Assembly (NCBI GenBank): GCA_964541155.1
Contig: CAZIPC010000002.1
Location: 310,001-374,000 of the forward strand
Direction: 5' to 3'
DNA length: 64,000 nt
Origin: UBA4416 sp964541155
GTDB taxonomy: Bacteria > Bacteroidota > Bacteroidia > B-17B0 > Aurantibacillaceae
Shown: in pieces, positions 45,101 through 54,408 of the stretch
Numbering within the stretch: position 1 is the first letter of the stretch
Layout: each line of letters opens with the position of its first letter
The notes under the pieces: model-generated
Database searches by the model: none
Told to the model about the DNA's origin: nothing
What the model saw: only the letters and a program-made list of their open reading frames with translations
Made by a program: the position numbers and the translations under genes

Positions 45101-45861
45101 CTAATAAAGATTTTGGAACGGTAAAAGGATTAAGTGCTGAATTTGATTTACGCCGTTCAGGTGGGGTTTCATTAAATGCTAACTATACTTTACAGTTTGC
45201 AGAAGGCTCTGGTTCAAATGCTAATTCAGGAGCTAATTTATCAGGATCTGATCAACCAAATTTACGTATCACATTACCATTAGATTATGATCAACGCCAT
45301 ACTATCACTATTAATCTAGATTATCGTTTTGGAGAAGGAAAAGATTACAAAGGACCTCAGTTTGATCGTAAGAAAAAAGATGATGCCGTTCAAACAGTAC
45401 AAGTATTTAAAAATGTTGGCGCTAACTTAATTTTCCGTATAGGTTCTGGTACTCCTTATACACGTGACGTTTCTGCTACCCCAGTTGGAGGTCGTTCTCA
45501 AATTAGCGGGTCTATTAATGGTTCTTATAAACCTTGGCAATTCAGAACTGACTTCAGATTAGATAAAAACATAGAACTATCTTGGGGTAAGAAAGATGAC
45601 GATAACAAGAAAAAAGCTAACTTAAATATTTATTTACAAGTTTTAAATTTATTAAATACTCGTAATATCTTAGGTGTGTACAATTACACAGGAAATCCTG
45701 ATGATGATGGTTACTTAACTTCTTCGCAAGGAACTTTGTATGTAAATAACAATCCATCTACTGCAGCTTCTTTTACAGATCAGTATAGAATTTATATTAA
45801 TAACCCTGGAAATTATGGTAGACCTCGTACTATCAGAATAGGTGTGTTATTAGACTTTTAA
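42178..45861 (+). CDS. TonB-dependent receptor with carboxypeptidase-like N-terminal domain
   Basis: This 1227-residue outer-membrane receptor has a signal peptide (MLRKIYFSIVTLLLVSASLMAQ), then a carboxypeptidase regulatory-like domain (about 27-115). The plug starts near residue 140 (SVAATTAGVYQADEGSSLNVRGGRSS), followed by a large 22-strand-type barrel. It ends in RIGVLLDF, a C-terminal aromatic as expected for barrel insertion. No adjacent SusD-like gene is present; the next two genes encode a giant secreted protein and a PorV-like barrel. It should take up or help export a large substrate rather than a typical SusCD glycan. The 293 bases upstream hold no clean promoter and no other gene, only a weak hairpin and A/T-rich sequence. 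Confidence 0.93.
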   Translation: MLRKIYFSIVTLLLVSASLMAQNGGGAIKVLLKDKSNGETIPFANVVAYQGGVQVGVGTTDMDGYAMIKPLAPGKYDVKGVYVGYQTQEVKGIVVGESKTAYITIELSNGGGVDLGVVDVVAYQEPLIDGDMKSGGTVTREEYQNMATKNINSVAATTAGVYQADEGSSLNVRGGRSSSTIYFVDGVKVIGGLGVPQQGVEQLNVITGGVPAQYGDATSGIISVTTRGPQSKFFGGVELISSQLTDKYGYNSLGFSVGGPVLQKRDSTGQKKPVIGFFLSGQGTYEKDPAPSYVNMWKLDDDKLAQLEKTPLRLVTVGADDVFYRELDYVTKSDMVKTPIRQNVASRAVQLNGKLDFKLAPNTNLTIGAAFDYGNRHDFVYTYSLFNPQNNPQTINSTWRTYARINQKFGTNQSGTEKEKSQATISNAYFTFLASYEKSKSKTQDDTHKDKIFNYGYQGKYNWTVDTTTNYALRFDETNLKYYLDYQGPQRSAVSYERSELNPTTANYSSQVFDFFGTLPTIQAAQSNYAFVNGDRPQSINSLFASTGRQYNGYSISESTQLRFASSFSADFKNHAIMAGVEYDQRNQSGYQVLPIELWTRMRNLTNSHLTSFDTANPILIPGTNGNLDKIYYRYIYNSTNQNQIDKSIRESLGLTDDNQTIINTDALNPDDLKLSMFSAQDLLQSGQNPLVDYYGFDYLGNKDRNSTNLNGFLNDRDKNGNQTLHVGAYKPIYVAGYIQDKFDFKDIKFNVGVRVDRFDANQKVLKDQYLFHEAYTAGEKSDGRPDNIKDDYVVYVDNVNSSTPTIVGYRNGTTWYNYEGKEVTDPKLLAVDGKLTPWLKDADFASKNAFSVNAFKDYVPQINVMPRLAFSFPISDVANFFAHYDVLTQRPSDGLMRFDPKDYYFIGSTSSSPFITNSNLKPEKTIDYEIGYNQVLNQKKNAALKITAFYRELRNQITLVSLTNAYPKTYQTYANKDFGTVKGLSAEFDLRRSGGVSLNANYTLQFAEGSGSNANSGANLSGSDQPNLRITLPLDYDQRHTITINLDYRFGEGKDYKGPQFDRKKKDDAVQTVQVFKNVGANLIFRIGSGTPYTRDVSATPVGGRSQISGSINGSYKPWQFRTDFRLDKNIELSWGKKDDDNKKKANLNIYLQVLNLLNTRNILGVYNYTGNPDDDGYLTSSQGTLYVNNNPSTAASFTDQYRIYINNPGNYGRPRTIRIGVLLDF

Positions 45862-45879
45862 TTATAAAACGAATTTATC

Positions 45880-48800
45880 ATGGAAACTATGACTAAGTTA
45901 AACAAACATCTATTAATTGCAGCAGTAACATTAAGTGTTGCATCTGCTAATGCTAGAGAAAAATACGGGAATGTATTTAGAAATACGTCTTCAGAGAGAG
46001 TAATGGCGGGTTGTAGCCCAGCCCAGTCTTCTGCTGAATTATCAGTAAATAATGTTAGAACAATTATTTATTCTGGTTCAGATATGTGGTGGGATTTATT
46101 CGGTGGAGGAAATCCTTGGTACATTGTTCCGAAAGTTGAAGATCGTTCTAAGGGAGCTTCATCAAACTTTGCAGGGAATGTTTGGTTTGGTGGATTAGAT
46201 GTAGGTGGGCAATTAAAAATTGCAGCTCAAACATACCGTCAAGGCGGTGTTGATTTTTGGACAGGACCTTTAAGTACCATTGATGCAACAACAACATCTG
46301 ATCAGTGCCAGAAATATGATAAAATATTTAAATTAACTCGTTCAGAAGTAGATGAATTTGTATTATCTGGAGGACCAATCACAACTAATATTAAAGATTG
46401 GCCAGGTAATGGCGATATTTCATTAAATCATGCGCAGTTGTTAGCGCCATTTGTTGATATTAATGGAGATGATGTATATGCTCCTGAAGAAGGAGATTAT
46501 CCAGCATATGATGTGTATAACACTGGCTTAAAAGATAATTTAGGTGTATGTAAAGCTCGCGTATTTGGTGATGAAACATTGTGGTGGGTATATAATGATA
46601 ATGGAAATAATCACGTTGCTACAGGCGGAAAAGCGATTGGAATGGAAATTCGCGCTCAGGCATTTGCTTTTAAAACCACTGATGAAATTAACAACATGAC
46701 TTTTTACAATTACCAATTAGTAAATCGTTCATCTTTTGCATTATTAAATACATATATGACTGTTTGGACAGACGCTGATTTAGGGTATTATTTGGATGAT
46801 TATATTGGTTGTGATGTTAAAAGAGGATTAGGGTATATTTATAATTCAGTAGGACCAGATCCTAGTGTGTCTGGTACTGTTGGTTATGGTGCATACGTTC
46901 CATCATTAGGATGTGATTTCTTTCAAGGGCCTATAAATACAACAGACGGTATTGATAATAATGGAAATGGTTCAATTGATGAACCAGGAGAGCAAATGGG
47001 AATGACTAAATTTTTATATTTTAACAACTCTTTCCCTGGAGTACCTCTACAAACAACCGATCCTCAAAATGCCGCTCAATATTATCAGTATATGACAGGG
47101 TTTTGGAGAGATGGTTCTCCATTTACATGTGGTGGAAATGGTTATGGAGGAAGCATCTCTACTAATTTTGTTTATCCAGGAGATAGTGACCCTACGGGAC
47201 CTTGTGGGATATGGTCTGAGTCTGGAACTGCAGGTGATAGACGTTTCATGCAATCTTCTGGCCCATTTGAATTACAGCCAGGTGCCGTTAACTATATCAC
47301 AGTTGGATTGCCTTGGGCACGTACAACATCTACAGATCCTAAAGCATCTGTTCCTTTATTAAAAATTGCGGACGATAAAGCACAAGCTTTATTTGATAAT
47401 TGTTTCCGTGTATTGAGTGGACCAGAAGCTCCTGATATGACTATTCAAGAAATGGAAAATGAATTAATTATTTATTTTTCAAATAAGCCAGCTTCAAATA
47501 ATTATTTAAATCAATATAAAGAGTTAGATGTTTCAATCATTGTTGATCCTAACCATTATCCTGCTCCTGTAGATAATTACTACAGATTTGAAGGATTTAA
47601 AGTATATCAATTAAAAAACAGTTCAGTTGTTCAAGAAGAATTAACAGATCCTTCAAAAGCAAAATTGATATTTAATTGTGATATTCAAAATGGAATTACT
47701 CGTTTAATTAATTACGAATATGATGCGGCTACTGGTGGTGATGTTCCAAAAATTAAAGTAGATGCAAATGATTATTCAGATAAAGGAATTAAAACATCTT
47801 TCCGTTTCACAAAAGATGAGTTTTCTTCTGCACAAGACAAAAAAGTAATTAATAATAAAGAGTACTACTTTTACTGTGTTGCTTATGGATATAATCAATA
47901 TGGTCAATATAAAGAAGACCAACCATTTACAGCAATAGGCGTTGCATGTAGCGAAGGGCAAAAACGACCTTATTTAGAAGGCAGAAAATCTAAAAAAGCA
48001 TTTGGTGTACCTCATAATCCAGCTCCAGAAAAAGGAGGTACTATTACAAATTCATCTTACGGTTACGGGCCAAAAATTACTCGTATTGAAGGACAAGGAA
48101 ATGGAGGAAATAATTTAGAATTAACTCAAGAATCTGTTGAGAAAATTTTAGCAAATGGAGATAGAGAAAATGTAATTACATATGAAAATGGACGCGGACC
48201 AATTAACATCAAAGTAGTTGATCCATTAAATGTACCAAATTCTAATTTCTCATTAACGTTTTTGAATAGAAACTGGTATCCTGGATCTACACAACAAATT
48301 ACCCAAGATTCTATGAATTCTGATCCTTGTAGACAATCTACCTTCCATAAACAATATCCATATCGTAAGTTAGATATCAAACACACTCAATTTGGTAATG
48401 TGATGTCTGACTCTACAACATGGGTTTTAAAAGATTTACAAACTAGTAAGGATTACTATCCATGTAAATCTATTAAAATAAATGAAGAATATTATTTTAG
48501 TGATTTAGGATTGTCAGTTTCTATTGGCCAAGCTCGAGATGTAGCGCAAGTTAATACGCCATCTACATCATTAGATAGAGTAGTTCAAAACGGCGACATC
48601 TTAAATGGATCAGGTATGGAGTTTGCAAACTCAAGCATCAGTTGGTTAACAGGCGTTGCCGATATTGATGGTACAAGTCCTTATAATTGGATTAAAGCAG
48701 GTAATTATGAAAATAGCACAACTACGATTGATAATGATATTAAATCATCATCAGTTGCTGGTTTTGCTGATCCAAATAGTTATTTTGAAAATATTATCGG

Positions 48801-50217
48801 AGGAACATGGTCTCCATATTGTTTAGTGTCAGCAGCAAAAAGCACAAGTGTAGTTGCAGCTCCTGGATTTGGACCATATACCTCAGCTACTCAGGTGTTA
48901 TCTACATCATATGATTTAAGAGGGTTAGCAAGTGTTGATATTGTTTTAACAAAAGACAAAAGTAAATGGACAAGAGCTATTGTTTTAGAACAATCAGACG
49001 ATGCTGCAAATAATCCTACAGGTGCTAAAAAATTAGAACCAAGAAGAAGTAGATCAGTAGATAAACAAGGTATTCCATTAGGAGCTCCTGGATGTGTTAC
49101 TTCAGAGGCAGCGCTTGATTCTATTTCAGGTATTCCTTTCCAATATGGACTATCTTGGTTCCCAGGTTATGCAATTAATTTAGAAACAGGAGAGCGCTTA
49201 AACATTGCTTTTGGAGAAGATTCTTATCAAGATGTTACTAATCCTTTAGCTCCAAACAACGGAGCAGATATGATGTGGAATCCAACTAGTAATCAAACTC
49301 CAAATCCTGCATATCCATATGCATTTGGAGGCAGACATTATATTTATGTATTTGGTCATAATAGAAGTAATATGACATATGCAGGCATTACCTCTTCAAA
49401 CGCCGGATTAAATGGTAAAAAAGTAGGTGTAGGAACTTACAAAGATTTTGCTGATTTCGCCTTCTCATATAAATTAGCATATAAAAATAATGCCACAAAT
49501 ATGTTACATAATATTTGGTCTGAGGCAATGTGGGTAAACATCCCTGTTTTAGCAGATTCAAGATATGCATTTAAAAATCCATCTGATATGCCTTGTGATG
49601 TTAAGGTAAAACTAAGAGTTAGTAAGCCGTATAGATATGGTATGAGCGGAGTTTACACAAATACATTATCAGCATATGTAAATGGTACTGTTCCTAGCCC
49701 TATAGTTCCAGATTTAACAAGTAATTCATACACACGTTTAACACAAGATGTATTATCAACACCAATAAATAATAATTTTGGAATGTATACTTTTAGCACG
49801 TCAGATATTTATACTGAAGTTAACAATAGTAGCAAGAGTAAATCTGCATTAGATTTAATTAATGTAGTTCCAAATCCTTATTACGCATATTCTTCATACG
49901 AAACAGGAAGAATTGATAATCGTGTTAGAATTACTAACTTACCTAACAAGTGCAAAATAAAAATCTTTACATTGAATGGCACTTTAGTAAGAACATTTGA
50001 TAGAGACGTTAGTGGTCAGGAAGATTTAACCCTAACTGATAATGCAGATTTTGTAAAATCAAAACGTTTATCATACCAAGATTGGGATTTAAAAAATCAA
50101 AGTGGTATTTCGGTAGCAAGTGGTTTATATATCATTTATGTTGATGTTCCGGGTGTTGGCGAAAAAATATTAAAATGGTTTGGAGTAATGAGACCATTAG
50201 ATTTACAAAGTTACTAG
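45880..50217 (+). CDS. Giant secreted protein, probably surface-exposed T9SS cargo
   Basis: This 1445-residue protein has a signal peptide (about 1-24, LLIAAVTLSVASANA). I do not recognise the N-terminal two thirds. It includes repeated YYxY-type aromatic strands, a Ca-loop-like DGIDNNGNGSIDEPGE near residue 360 and many Asn/Gly-rich turns. The C-terminal 120 residues (VVPNPYYAYSSYETGRIDNRV, then KIKIFTLNGTLVRTFDR, then SGLYIIYVDVPGVGEKILKWFGVM) resemble a T9SS/FlgD-type sorting domain, the 'VPNPYYAYS' start being common in Bacteroidota. It lies between a TonB receptor and a PorV-like barrel, with 18 and 26 bases of spacing, so all three are probably one operon. Confidence 0.75.
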   Translation: METMTKLNKHLLIAAVTLSVASANAREKYGNVFRNTSSERVMAGCSPAQSSAELSVNNVRTIIYSGSDMWWDLFGGGNPWYIVPKVEDRSKGASSNFAGNVWFGGLDVGGQLKIAAQTYRQGGVDFWTGPLSTIDATTTSDQCQKYDKIFKLTRSEVDEFVLSGGPITTNIKDWPGNGDISLNHAQLLAPFVDINGDDVYAPEEGDYPAYDVYNTGLKDNLGVCKARVFGDETLWWVYNDNGNNHVATGGKAIGMEIRAQAFAFKTTDEINNMTFYNYQLVNRSSFALLNTYMTVWTDADLGYYLDDYIGCDVKRGLGYIYNSVGPDPSVSGTVGYGAYVPSLGCDFFQGPINTTDGIDNNGNGSIDEPGEQMGMTKFLYFNNSFPGVPLQTTDPQNAAQYYQYMTGFWRDGSPFTCGGNGYGGSISTNFVYPGDSDPTGPCGIWSESGTAGDRRFMQSSGPFELQPGAVNYITVGLPWARTTSTDPKASVPLLKIADDKAQALFDNCFRVLSGPEAPDMTIQEMENELIIYFSNKPASNNYLNQYKELDVSIIVDPNHYPAPVDNYYRFEGFKVYQLKNSSVVQEELTDPSKAKLIFNCDIQNGITRLINYEYDAATGGDVPKIKVDANDYSDKGIKTSFRFTKDEFSSAQDKKVINNKEYYFYCVAYGYNQYGQYKEDQPFTAIGVACSEGQKRPYLEGRKSKKAFGVPHNPAPEKGGTITNSSYGYGPKITRIEGQGNGGNNLELTQESVEKILANGDRENVITYENGRGPINIKVVDPLNVPNSNFSLTFLNRNWYPGSTQQITQDSMNSDPCRQSTFHKQYPYRKLDIKHTQFGNVMSDSTTWVLKDLQTSKDYYPCKSIKINEEYYFSDLGLSVSIGQARDVAQVNTPSTSLDRVVQNGDILNGSGMEFANSSISWLTGVADIDGTSPYNWIKAGNYENSTTTIDNDIKSSSVAGFADPNSYFENIIGGTWSPYCLVSAAKSTSVVAAPGFGPYTSATQVLSTSYDLRGLASVDIVLTKDKSKWTRAIVLEQSDDAANNPTGAKKLEPRRSRSVDKQGIPLGAPGCVTSEAALDSISGIPFQYGLSWFPGYAINLETGERLNIAFGEDSYQDVTNPLAPNNGADMMWNPTSNQTPNPAYPYAFGGRHYIYVFGHNRSNMTYAGITSSNAGLNGKKVGVGTYKDFADFAFSYKLAYKNNATNMLHNIWSEAMWVNIPVLADSRYAFKNPSDMPCDVKVKLRVSKPYRYGMSGVYTNTLSAYVNGTVPSPIVPDLTSNSYTRLTQDVLSTPINNNFGMYTFSTSDIYTEVNNSSKSKSALDLINVVPNPYYAYSSYETGRIDNRVRITNLPNKCKIKIFTLNGTLVRTFDRDVSGQEDLTLTDNADFVKSKRLSYQDWDLKNQSGISVASGLYIIYVDVPGVGEKILKWFGVMRPLDLQSY

Positions 50218-50243
50218 TTGTTAATAGTATTAATTATAATAAT

Positions 50244-51332
50244 ATGAAATCGTTTTTAAATATATCGTTAAGTGTTGTTTTAGTAGGGAGTTTTGTAGCG
50301 TCTAGCTATAATGCATCTGCTGGTAATCCTGAGCGTGCTGGTCAAGCAGGAGCATCACAATTATTAATTAATCCATACGCTCGTTCATCAGGGTGGGCTG
50401 GAGCTAATGGCGCTCGTACTAAAGGATTAGAATCTCAGTATACAAATGTTGCAGGAATTGCAGGAACAAGAAAAACTGAATTAATGTTTATGCGTTCTGC
50501 ATGGTTAGTTGGAACAGGCATTAATATTAATACTTTTGGATTGACCCAAAAAGTTGGAGAAACTGGAGCTATTGGTTTGGGCATAATGTCTATTAATGCA
50601 GGAAAGATTGAAAGAACAACAGAAGATCAACCCGAAGGAGGCTTAGGAACATTCACACCTAGATTTACAAATATTGCCTTATCATATGCAAAGGGATTTT
50701 CAGATAATATTTCAGGAGGTGTTACTTTAAGAGTAATATCAGAAGGAATTGATAATGTGAAAGCTCAAGGCGTATCGATTGATGCAGGTATACAGTATCA
50801 TACAGGAAAAAATGATCAAATACATTTAGGAGTTGCATTAAAAAATGTGGGACCTAAAATGCAATACAAAGGTGATGGATTATCAACTCAAAGAACAGTT
50901 ACAAATGCTTATGGTAACGACTACCAATTAACTATAAATAATAAATCAGCAGCTTTTGAACTACCAGCACTATTAAATATTTCTGCAGCTTATGACATTT
51001 ATATGTTAAAAGATTCTACAGGAAAATCAAAAACGCATAGATTAACTGTAGCGGGAAATTTTACTTCTAATTCATTTACAAAAGATAACTTTTTAGTAGG
51101 GGTAGAATATGGATGGAAAGATATGGTAATGGTTCGTGCAGGTATGGCTACAGAGAAAGGTATATTTAAAGGGGAAGGAAATCGTACTACAGCATTTACA
51201 GGACCATCTTGCGGAGCAACAATTGAAATTCCATTTGGAGAGAAAAAATCAACATTTGCATTAGATTATTCTTATCGTTTCACTAATCCATTTGGTGGTG
51301 TTCACTCATTTGGAGCAAGAATAAATTTATAA
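50244..51332 (+). CDS. PorV/PorQ family outer-membrane barrel
   Basis: This 362-residue protein has a signal peptide (MKSFLNISLSVVLVGSFVASS), then the family N-terminus AGASQLLINPYARSSGWAGANGA, which in PorV/PorQ proteins precedes the barrel. Strands repeat to the C-terminal SYRFTNPFGGVHSFGARINL, ending in a typical L/F-X-N-L motif. PorV binds T9SS sorting domains and shuttles cargo to the attachment complex. This paralogue next to a giant cargo protein may handle it specially. The start at 50244 is preferred over a frame opening 69 bases earlier because that stretch overlaps the previous gene and lacks a signal peptide. Confidence 0.85.
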   Translation: MKSFLNISLSVVLVGSFVASSYNASAGNPERAGQAGASQLLINPYARSSGWAGANGARTKGLESQYTNVAGIAGTRKTELMFMRSAWLVGTGININTFGLTQKVGETGAIGLGIMSINAGKIERTTEDQPEGGLGTFTPRFTNIALSYAKGFSDNISGGVTLRVISEGIDNVKAQGVSIDAGIQYHTGKNDQIHLGVALKNVGPKMQYKGDGLSTQRTVTNAYGNDYQLTINNKSAAFELPALLNISAAYDIYMLKDSTGKSKTHRLTVAGNFTSNSFTKDNFLVGVEYGWKDMVMVRAGMATEKGIFKGEGNRTTAFTGPSCGATIEIPFGEKKSTFALDYSYRFTNPFGGVHSFGARINL

Positions 51333-51361
51333 TTACTATATTTGTTTAACGCAAATTATTT

Positions 51362-51392
51362 AAGAGTCCCGAATAGTATTCGGGATTCTTTT
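51362..51392 (+). terminator. Terminator after the PorV-like gene
   Basis: A 12- to 14-base stem (51362-51375 with 51377-51390, one G-T pair) with a small loop is followed by T residues. It lies between the PorV-like gene and greA. Confidence 0.75.
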
Positions 51393-51413
51393 ATTTTAAA
51401 AAACACAGATACA

Positions 51414-51887
51414 ATGGCAACAGTTGCATATTATACAGAAGAAGGATTGCAAAAACTAAAAGATGAGCTTCAACAATTAAAAATTGTAGAACGCAAAAAT
51501 GTAATTAGGCAAATCGCAGAAGCAAGAGACAAGGGTGATTTATCAGAAAATGCCGAATACGATGCGGCAAAAGAAGCTCAAGGATTACTAGAAATTAAAA
51601 TAGCTAAACTAGAGGAAATAGTTGCAAATGCAAGGGTTGTTGATAGCTCGAAATTAGATATTACAAAAGTTAGTATTTTAACTACTGTAAAAATTAAAAA
51701 TTTAAAAAACAACATGGAGATGAAATATACCATTGTTGCTGAAAACGAAGCTGATTTAAAAGCAGGTAAAATATCTATTGATTCTCCTATTGGAAAAGGA
51801 TTGGTTGGGAAAAAAGTAGGAGATAAAGTAGACGTAACTGTACCCGCAGGTGTAATTACTTTTCAAATTATTGAAATTTCAATTTAA
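51414..51887 (+). CDS. greA: Transcription elongation factor GreA
   Basis: This 157-residue protein has an N-terminal coiled coil (about 8-75, with ENAEYDAAKEAQGLLEIKIAKLEE, where the conserved acidic tip residues lie at DKGDLSENAEYD). The C-terminal FKBP-like domain follows (about 80-157, GKGLVGKKVGDKVDVTVPAG). GreA rescues backtracked RNA polymerase by stimulating its RNA cleavage. The ATG at 51414 (MATVAYYTEEGLQKLKDEL) is chosen over a frame opening 72 bases earlier, since that extension spans a hairpin terminator and the family length is 158. Confidence 0.96.
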   Translation: MATVAYYTEEGLQKLKDELQQLKIVERKNVIRQIAEARDKGDLSENAEYDAAKEAQGLLEIKIAKLEEIVANARVVDSSKLDITKVSILTTVKIKNLKNNMEMKYTIVAENEADLKAGKISIDSPIGKGLVGKKVGDKVDVTVPAGVITFQIIEISI

Positions 51888-51890
51888 ATC

Positions 51891-52283
51891 ATGGCTAGTA
51901 TTTTCTCTAAAATAATAGCTGGCGAAATACCATGTTATAAAATCGCTGAAAATGCAGATTATATAGCGTTTTTGGATATCTTTCCTTTAAAAAAAGGACA
52001 TACATTGGTAGTGCCTAAAAAAGAAGTTGATGATTTTTTTGAATTAGATGATGAAACTTACAATGGGTTAATGCTATTTGCTAAACATGTAGCAAGTGCA
52101 ATTAAAAAAGCCCTGCCTTGTAATAGAATTAGCGTTACAGTTATAGGATTAGAAGTTCCTCATGCTCATGTACATTTAATTCCTATTAATACCATGAACG
52201 ATATGAATCCTGCAAATGATAAATTAAAATTATCTAAAGAAGAATTTGAGCATATTCAATCTTTAATTACACAATATATTTAA
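51891..52283 (+). CDS. HIT family nucleotide-binding protein
   Basis: This 130-residue histidine triad protein has the core HAHVHLIPI (residues 95-103) and the family N-terminus ASIFSKIIAGEIPCYKIAENADYIAFLDI. It hydrolyses adenylated or other phosphoramidate nucleotides, probably with housekeeping function. It lies 3 bases after greA, and the pair is probably co-transcribed. It lacks the zinc-binding cysteines seen in some relatives. Confidence 0.94.
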   Translation: MASIFSKIIAGEIPCYKIAENADYIAFLDIFPLKKGHTLVVPKKEVDDFFELDDETYNGLMLFAKHVASAIKKALPCNRISVTVIGLEVPHAHVHLIPINTMNDMNPANDKLKLSKEEFEHIQSLITQYI

Positions 52284-52289
52284 GCAGAT

Positions 52290-52310
52290 AAATTGTTTTT
52301 GCAATTTTTT
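52290..52310 (+). terminator. Weak hairpin after the HIT gene
   Basis: A 6-base stem (52290-52295 with 52302-52307) with a 6-base loop is followed by a T-rich stretch. A second 7-base hairpin lies at 52313-52330. Either could end the greA-HIT transcript, but both are weak. Confidence 0.35.
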
Positions 52311-52350
52311 ATTTAACCACCTTTGGTTAATTCTCCTTAATAAAAACACG

Positions 52351-52358
52351 TATATTTG
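52351..52358 (+). promoter_or_regulatory. Probable -7 element of yidC
   Basis: TATATTTG matches TAnnTTTG and lies 23 bases upstream of the yidC ATG. The nearest TTG is 25 bases upstream, slightly long for the usual spacing. Confidence 0.45.
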
Positions 52359-52381
52359 CACCCAAAAAATAATTTCCCATT

Positions 52382-54274
52382 ATGGATAAAAAATCACTTA
52401 TCGGATTAGGATTGATAGCTGCAATTTTAATAACATGGTTAGCATTAACAGGACCAACTAAAGAACAAATTGCAAGAAATAAACAAATTAAAGATTCTGT
52501 TGAACTTGCAACAAAAATAGCGGAGATTGAACAACAGGCAAAAGTTATTGCTAAAAAAACAGAACAAAAAACGGATACGATTACAAATAATTCAGGTTTA
52601 GATTCGTTACTTCAATTACAAAAAAATAGATTATACAAAGACTTTGCCCTAGCAACAAAAGGTAAATCAGAATTAGTAACTCTCGAAAACGAGCATTTAA
52701 AAGCCTTTATTTCTACTAAGGGAGGCGGTATTAAAAAAGTAATATTAAAAAACTATAAAAGATATGGTAAAACAGAACCGTTGATTTTATTTGATAAAGA
52801 TTCGACTTCACAATATTTACAATTTGAAGCCTATTCTAACTCTGTTAAATTTTCTACAGATAGTTTTTATTTTACTACCACAACTATAACAGAAGTGGCT
52901 ACAGGTAATGAAACTAAATCAATAGTTTTAAAATTAAATACATCTAAGCCAGAAAGCTATATAGAATATATATATACGTTAAAAGGTAATACAGATATTC
53001 TTGATTTTGATGTGAATTTTGTAGGATTAGGAAATATTATTTCTTCCAAAACAAACAAAATAACATTACACTGGTCTCAAGCATTGCCATCACAAGAAAA
53101 ACATATCACAAAAGAAAGAGAACATGCAACAGTTTATTATAATCAAGTCAATGAAGGAGTAGATTACATAAATGCTCGAAAAAGTGAGGAAGTTCAGTTA
53201 AACGAAGATAATATCAAATGGGTTAGCTTTAAACAACATTTTTTTAATTCAACACTTATTGCTGATTCTGAATTTTTAAAAGAAGGCAGTTTTGTAAAAA
53301 CATCTGAAAACCCAAAATCAAAAGAGTTTGTAAAAACAATTACTGCCGAATTATCTATTCCTTATAAACATTTACCTTCTGAACATTTTGGTATGTCATT
53401 TTATTTTGGACCAACCCAATACCAATCATTAAAAGCATATGATTTAGGATTAGAGAAAATTATCCCATTAGGATGGAGTGTATTTAGTTATATAAACAAA
53501 TGGATGATTATCCCTTTATTTGATATATTATCAAGATTAAATAGTGGAATTATAATTTTAATTTTAACATTAATACTAAAAACACTTTTATTTCCTATAG
53601 CTTATAAAACATACATGAGTAGTTCAAAAATGCGTGTTTTAAAACCCGAAATAGATGAAATAAACGCAAAATTTGAAAAAGTAGACGATCCATTAAAAAA
53701 ACAACAAGAAACTATGGCTTTGTACAGAAGAGCCGGAGCTAATCCACTTTCTGGTTGTTTGCCAATGTTATTACAATTCCCAATATTAATTGCTTTATTT
53801 GGATTTTTTCCAGCAGCGTTTGAATTAAGACAAAAAGGATTTTTATGGACGGATGATTTATCTACCTACGATTCTGTTTACAATTTTGGATTTGAGGTTT
53901 GGGGATTTGGAGATCATGTTAGTATGTTTGCAGTGTTAATGTTTGCATCAACCATTATTTATACATGGATGAATCAATCTATGTTGCAGCCACAACAAAC
54001 TCAAATGCCTGGCATGAAATACATGATGTACTTAATGCCAGTAATTTTTTTAGCAGTGATGAATAGTTATGCAGCTGGATTAAGTTGGTATTATTTCTTA
54101 GCCAATATCATTACTTTTATACAAACATGGGTAATGAAAAAGTTTATTGATGATACTAAAATAAGAGAACAATTGTTAGCTAATATGAAAAAACCAGAAA
54201 AAAAATCTAGTTTTCAAACTAAGCTAGAAGAAATGGCAAAACAACGACAACAATTGCCAAATACAAAAAAATAA
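52382..54274 (+). CDS. yidC: Membrane protein insertase YidC
   Basis: This 630-residue Oxa1/YidC insertase has an N-terminal membrane helix (residues 6-22), a periplasmic beta-sandwich domain (about 70-350), and the conserved core helices (about 370-590). It includes the segment LSGCLPMLLQFPILIALFGFFPAAFELRQKGFLWTDDLS and a charged cytoplasmic tail (MKKFIDDTKIREQLLANMKKPEKK). It inserts and folds inner-membrane proteins, alone or with SecYEG. The length and long periplasmic domain fit the Gram-negative type. A hairpin terminator follows the gene. Confidence 0.97.
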   Translation: MDKKSLIGLGLIAAILITWLALTGPTKEQIARNKQIKDSVELATKIAEIEQQAKVIAKKTEQKTDTITNNSGLDSLLQLQKNRLYKDFALATKGKSELVTLENEHLKAFISTKGGGIKKVILKNYKRYGKTEPLILFDKDSTSQYLQFEAYSNSVKFSTDSFYFTTTTITEVATGNETKSIVLKLNTSKPESYIEYIYTLKGNTDILDFDVNFVGLGNIISSKTNKITLHWSQALPSQEKHITKEREHATVYYNQVNEGVDYINARKSEEVQLNEDNIKWVSFKQHFFNSTLIADSEFLKEGSFVKTSENPKSKEFVKTITAELSIPYKHLPSEHFGMSFYFGPTQYQSLKAYDLGLEKIIPLGWSVFSYINKWMIIPLFDILSRLNSGIIILILTLILKTLLFPIAYKTYMSSSKMRVLKPEIDEINAKFEKVDDPLKKQQETMALYRRAGANPLSGCLPMLLQFPILIALFGFFPAAFELRQKGFLWTDDLSTYDSVYNFGFEVWGFGDHVSMFAVLMFASTIIYTWMNQSMLQPQQTQMPGMKYMMYLMPVIFLAVMNSYAAGLSWYYFLANIITFIQTWVMKKFIDDTKIREQLLANMKKPEKKSSFQTKLEEMAKQRQQLPNTKK

Positions 54275-54279
54275 AATCT

Positions 54280-54306
54280 AAAAGCCGTTTAGTTTAAACG
54301 GCTTTT
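54280..54306 (+). terminator. yidC terminator
   Basis: A perfect 12-base stem (54280-54291 with 54295-54306) with a 3-base loop and a T run lies 5 bases past the yidC stop codon. Confidence 0.85.
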
Positions 54307-54408
54307 TTTAAGAATACTATTAGTAATTTATTTTTACAATCTTATACTTGCCTAATCTTATTAATTCTATTAGATTAGTAATTTAGTCTTAAGTTCAAAA
54401 TACGTCAT

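Noticed and set aside
50175..50243. N-terminal extension of the PorV-like gene
   Set aside because: It overlaps the end of the preceding gene and lacks a signal peptide, while a proper signal peptide begins at 50244.
51342..51413. N-terminal extension of greA
   Set aside because: It spans the hairpin terminator of the preceding gene, and GreA has normal length from 51414.
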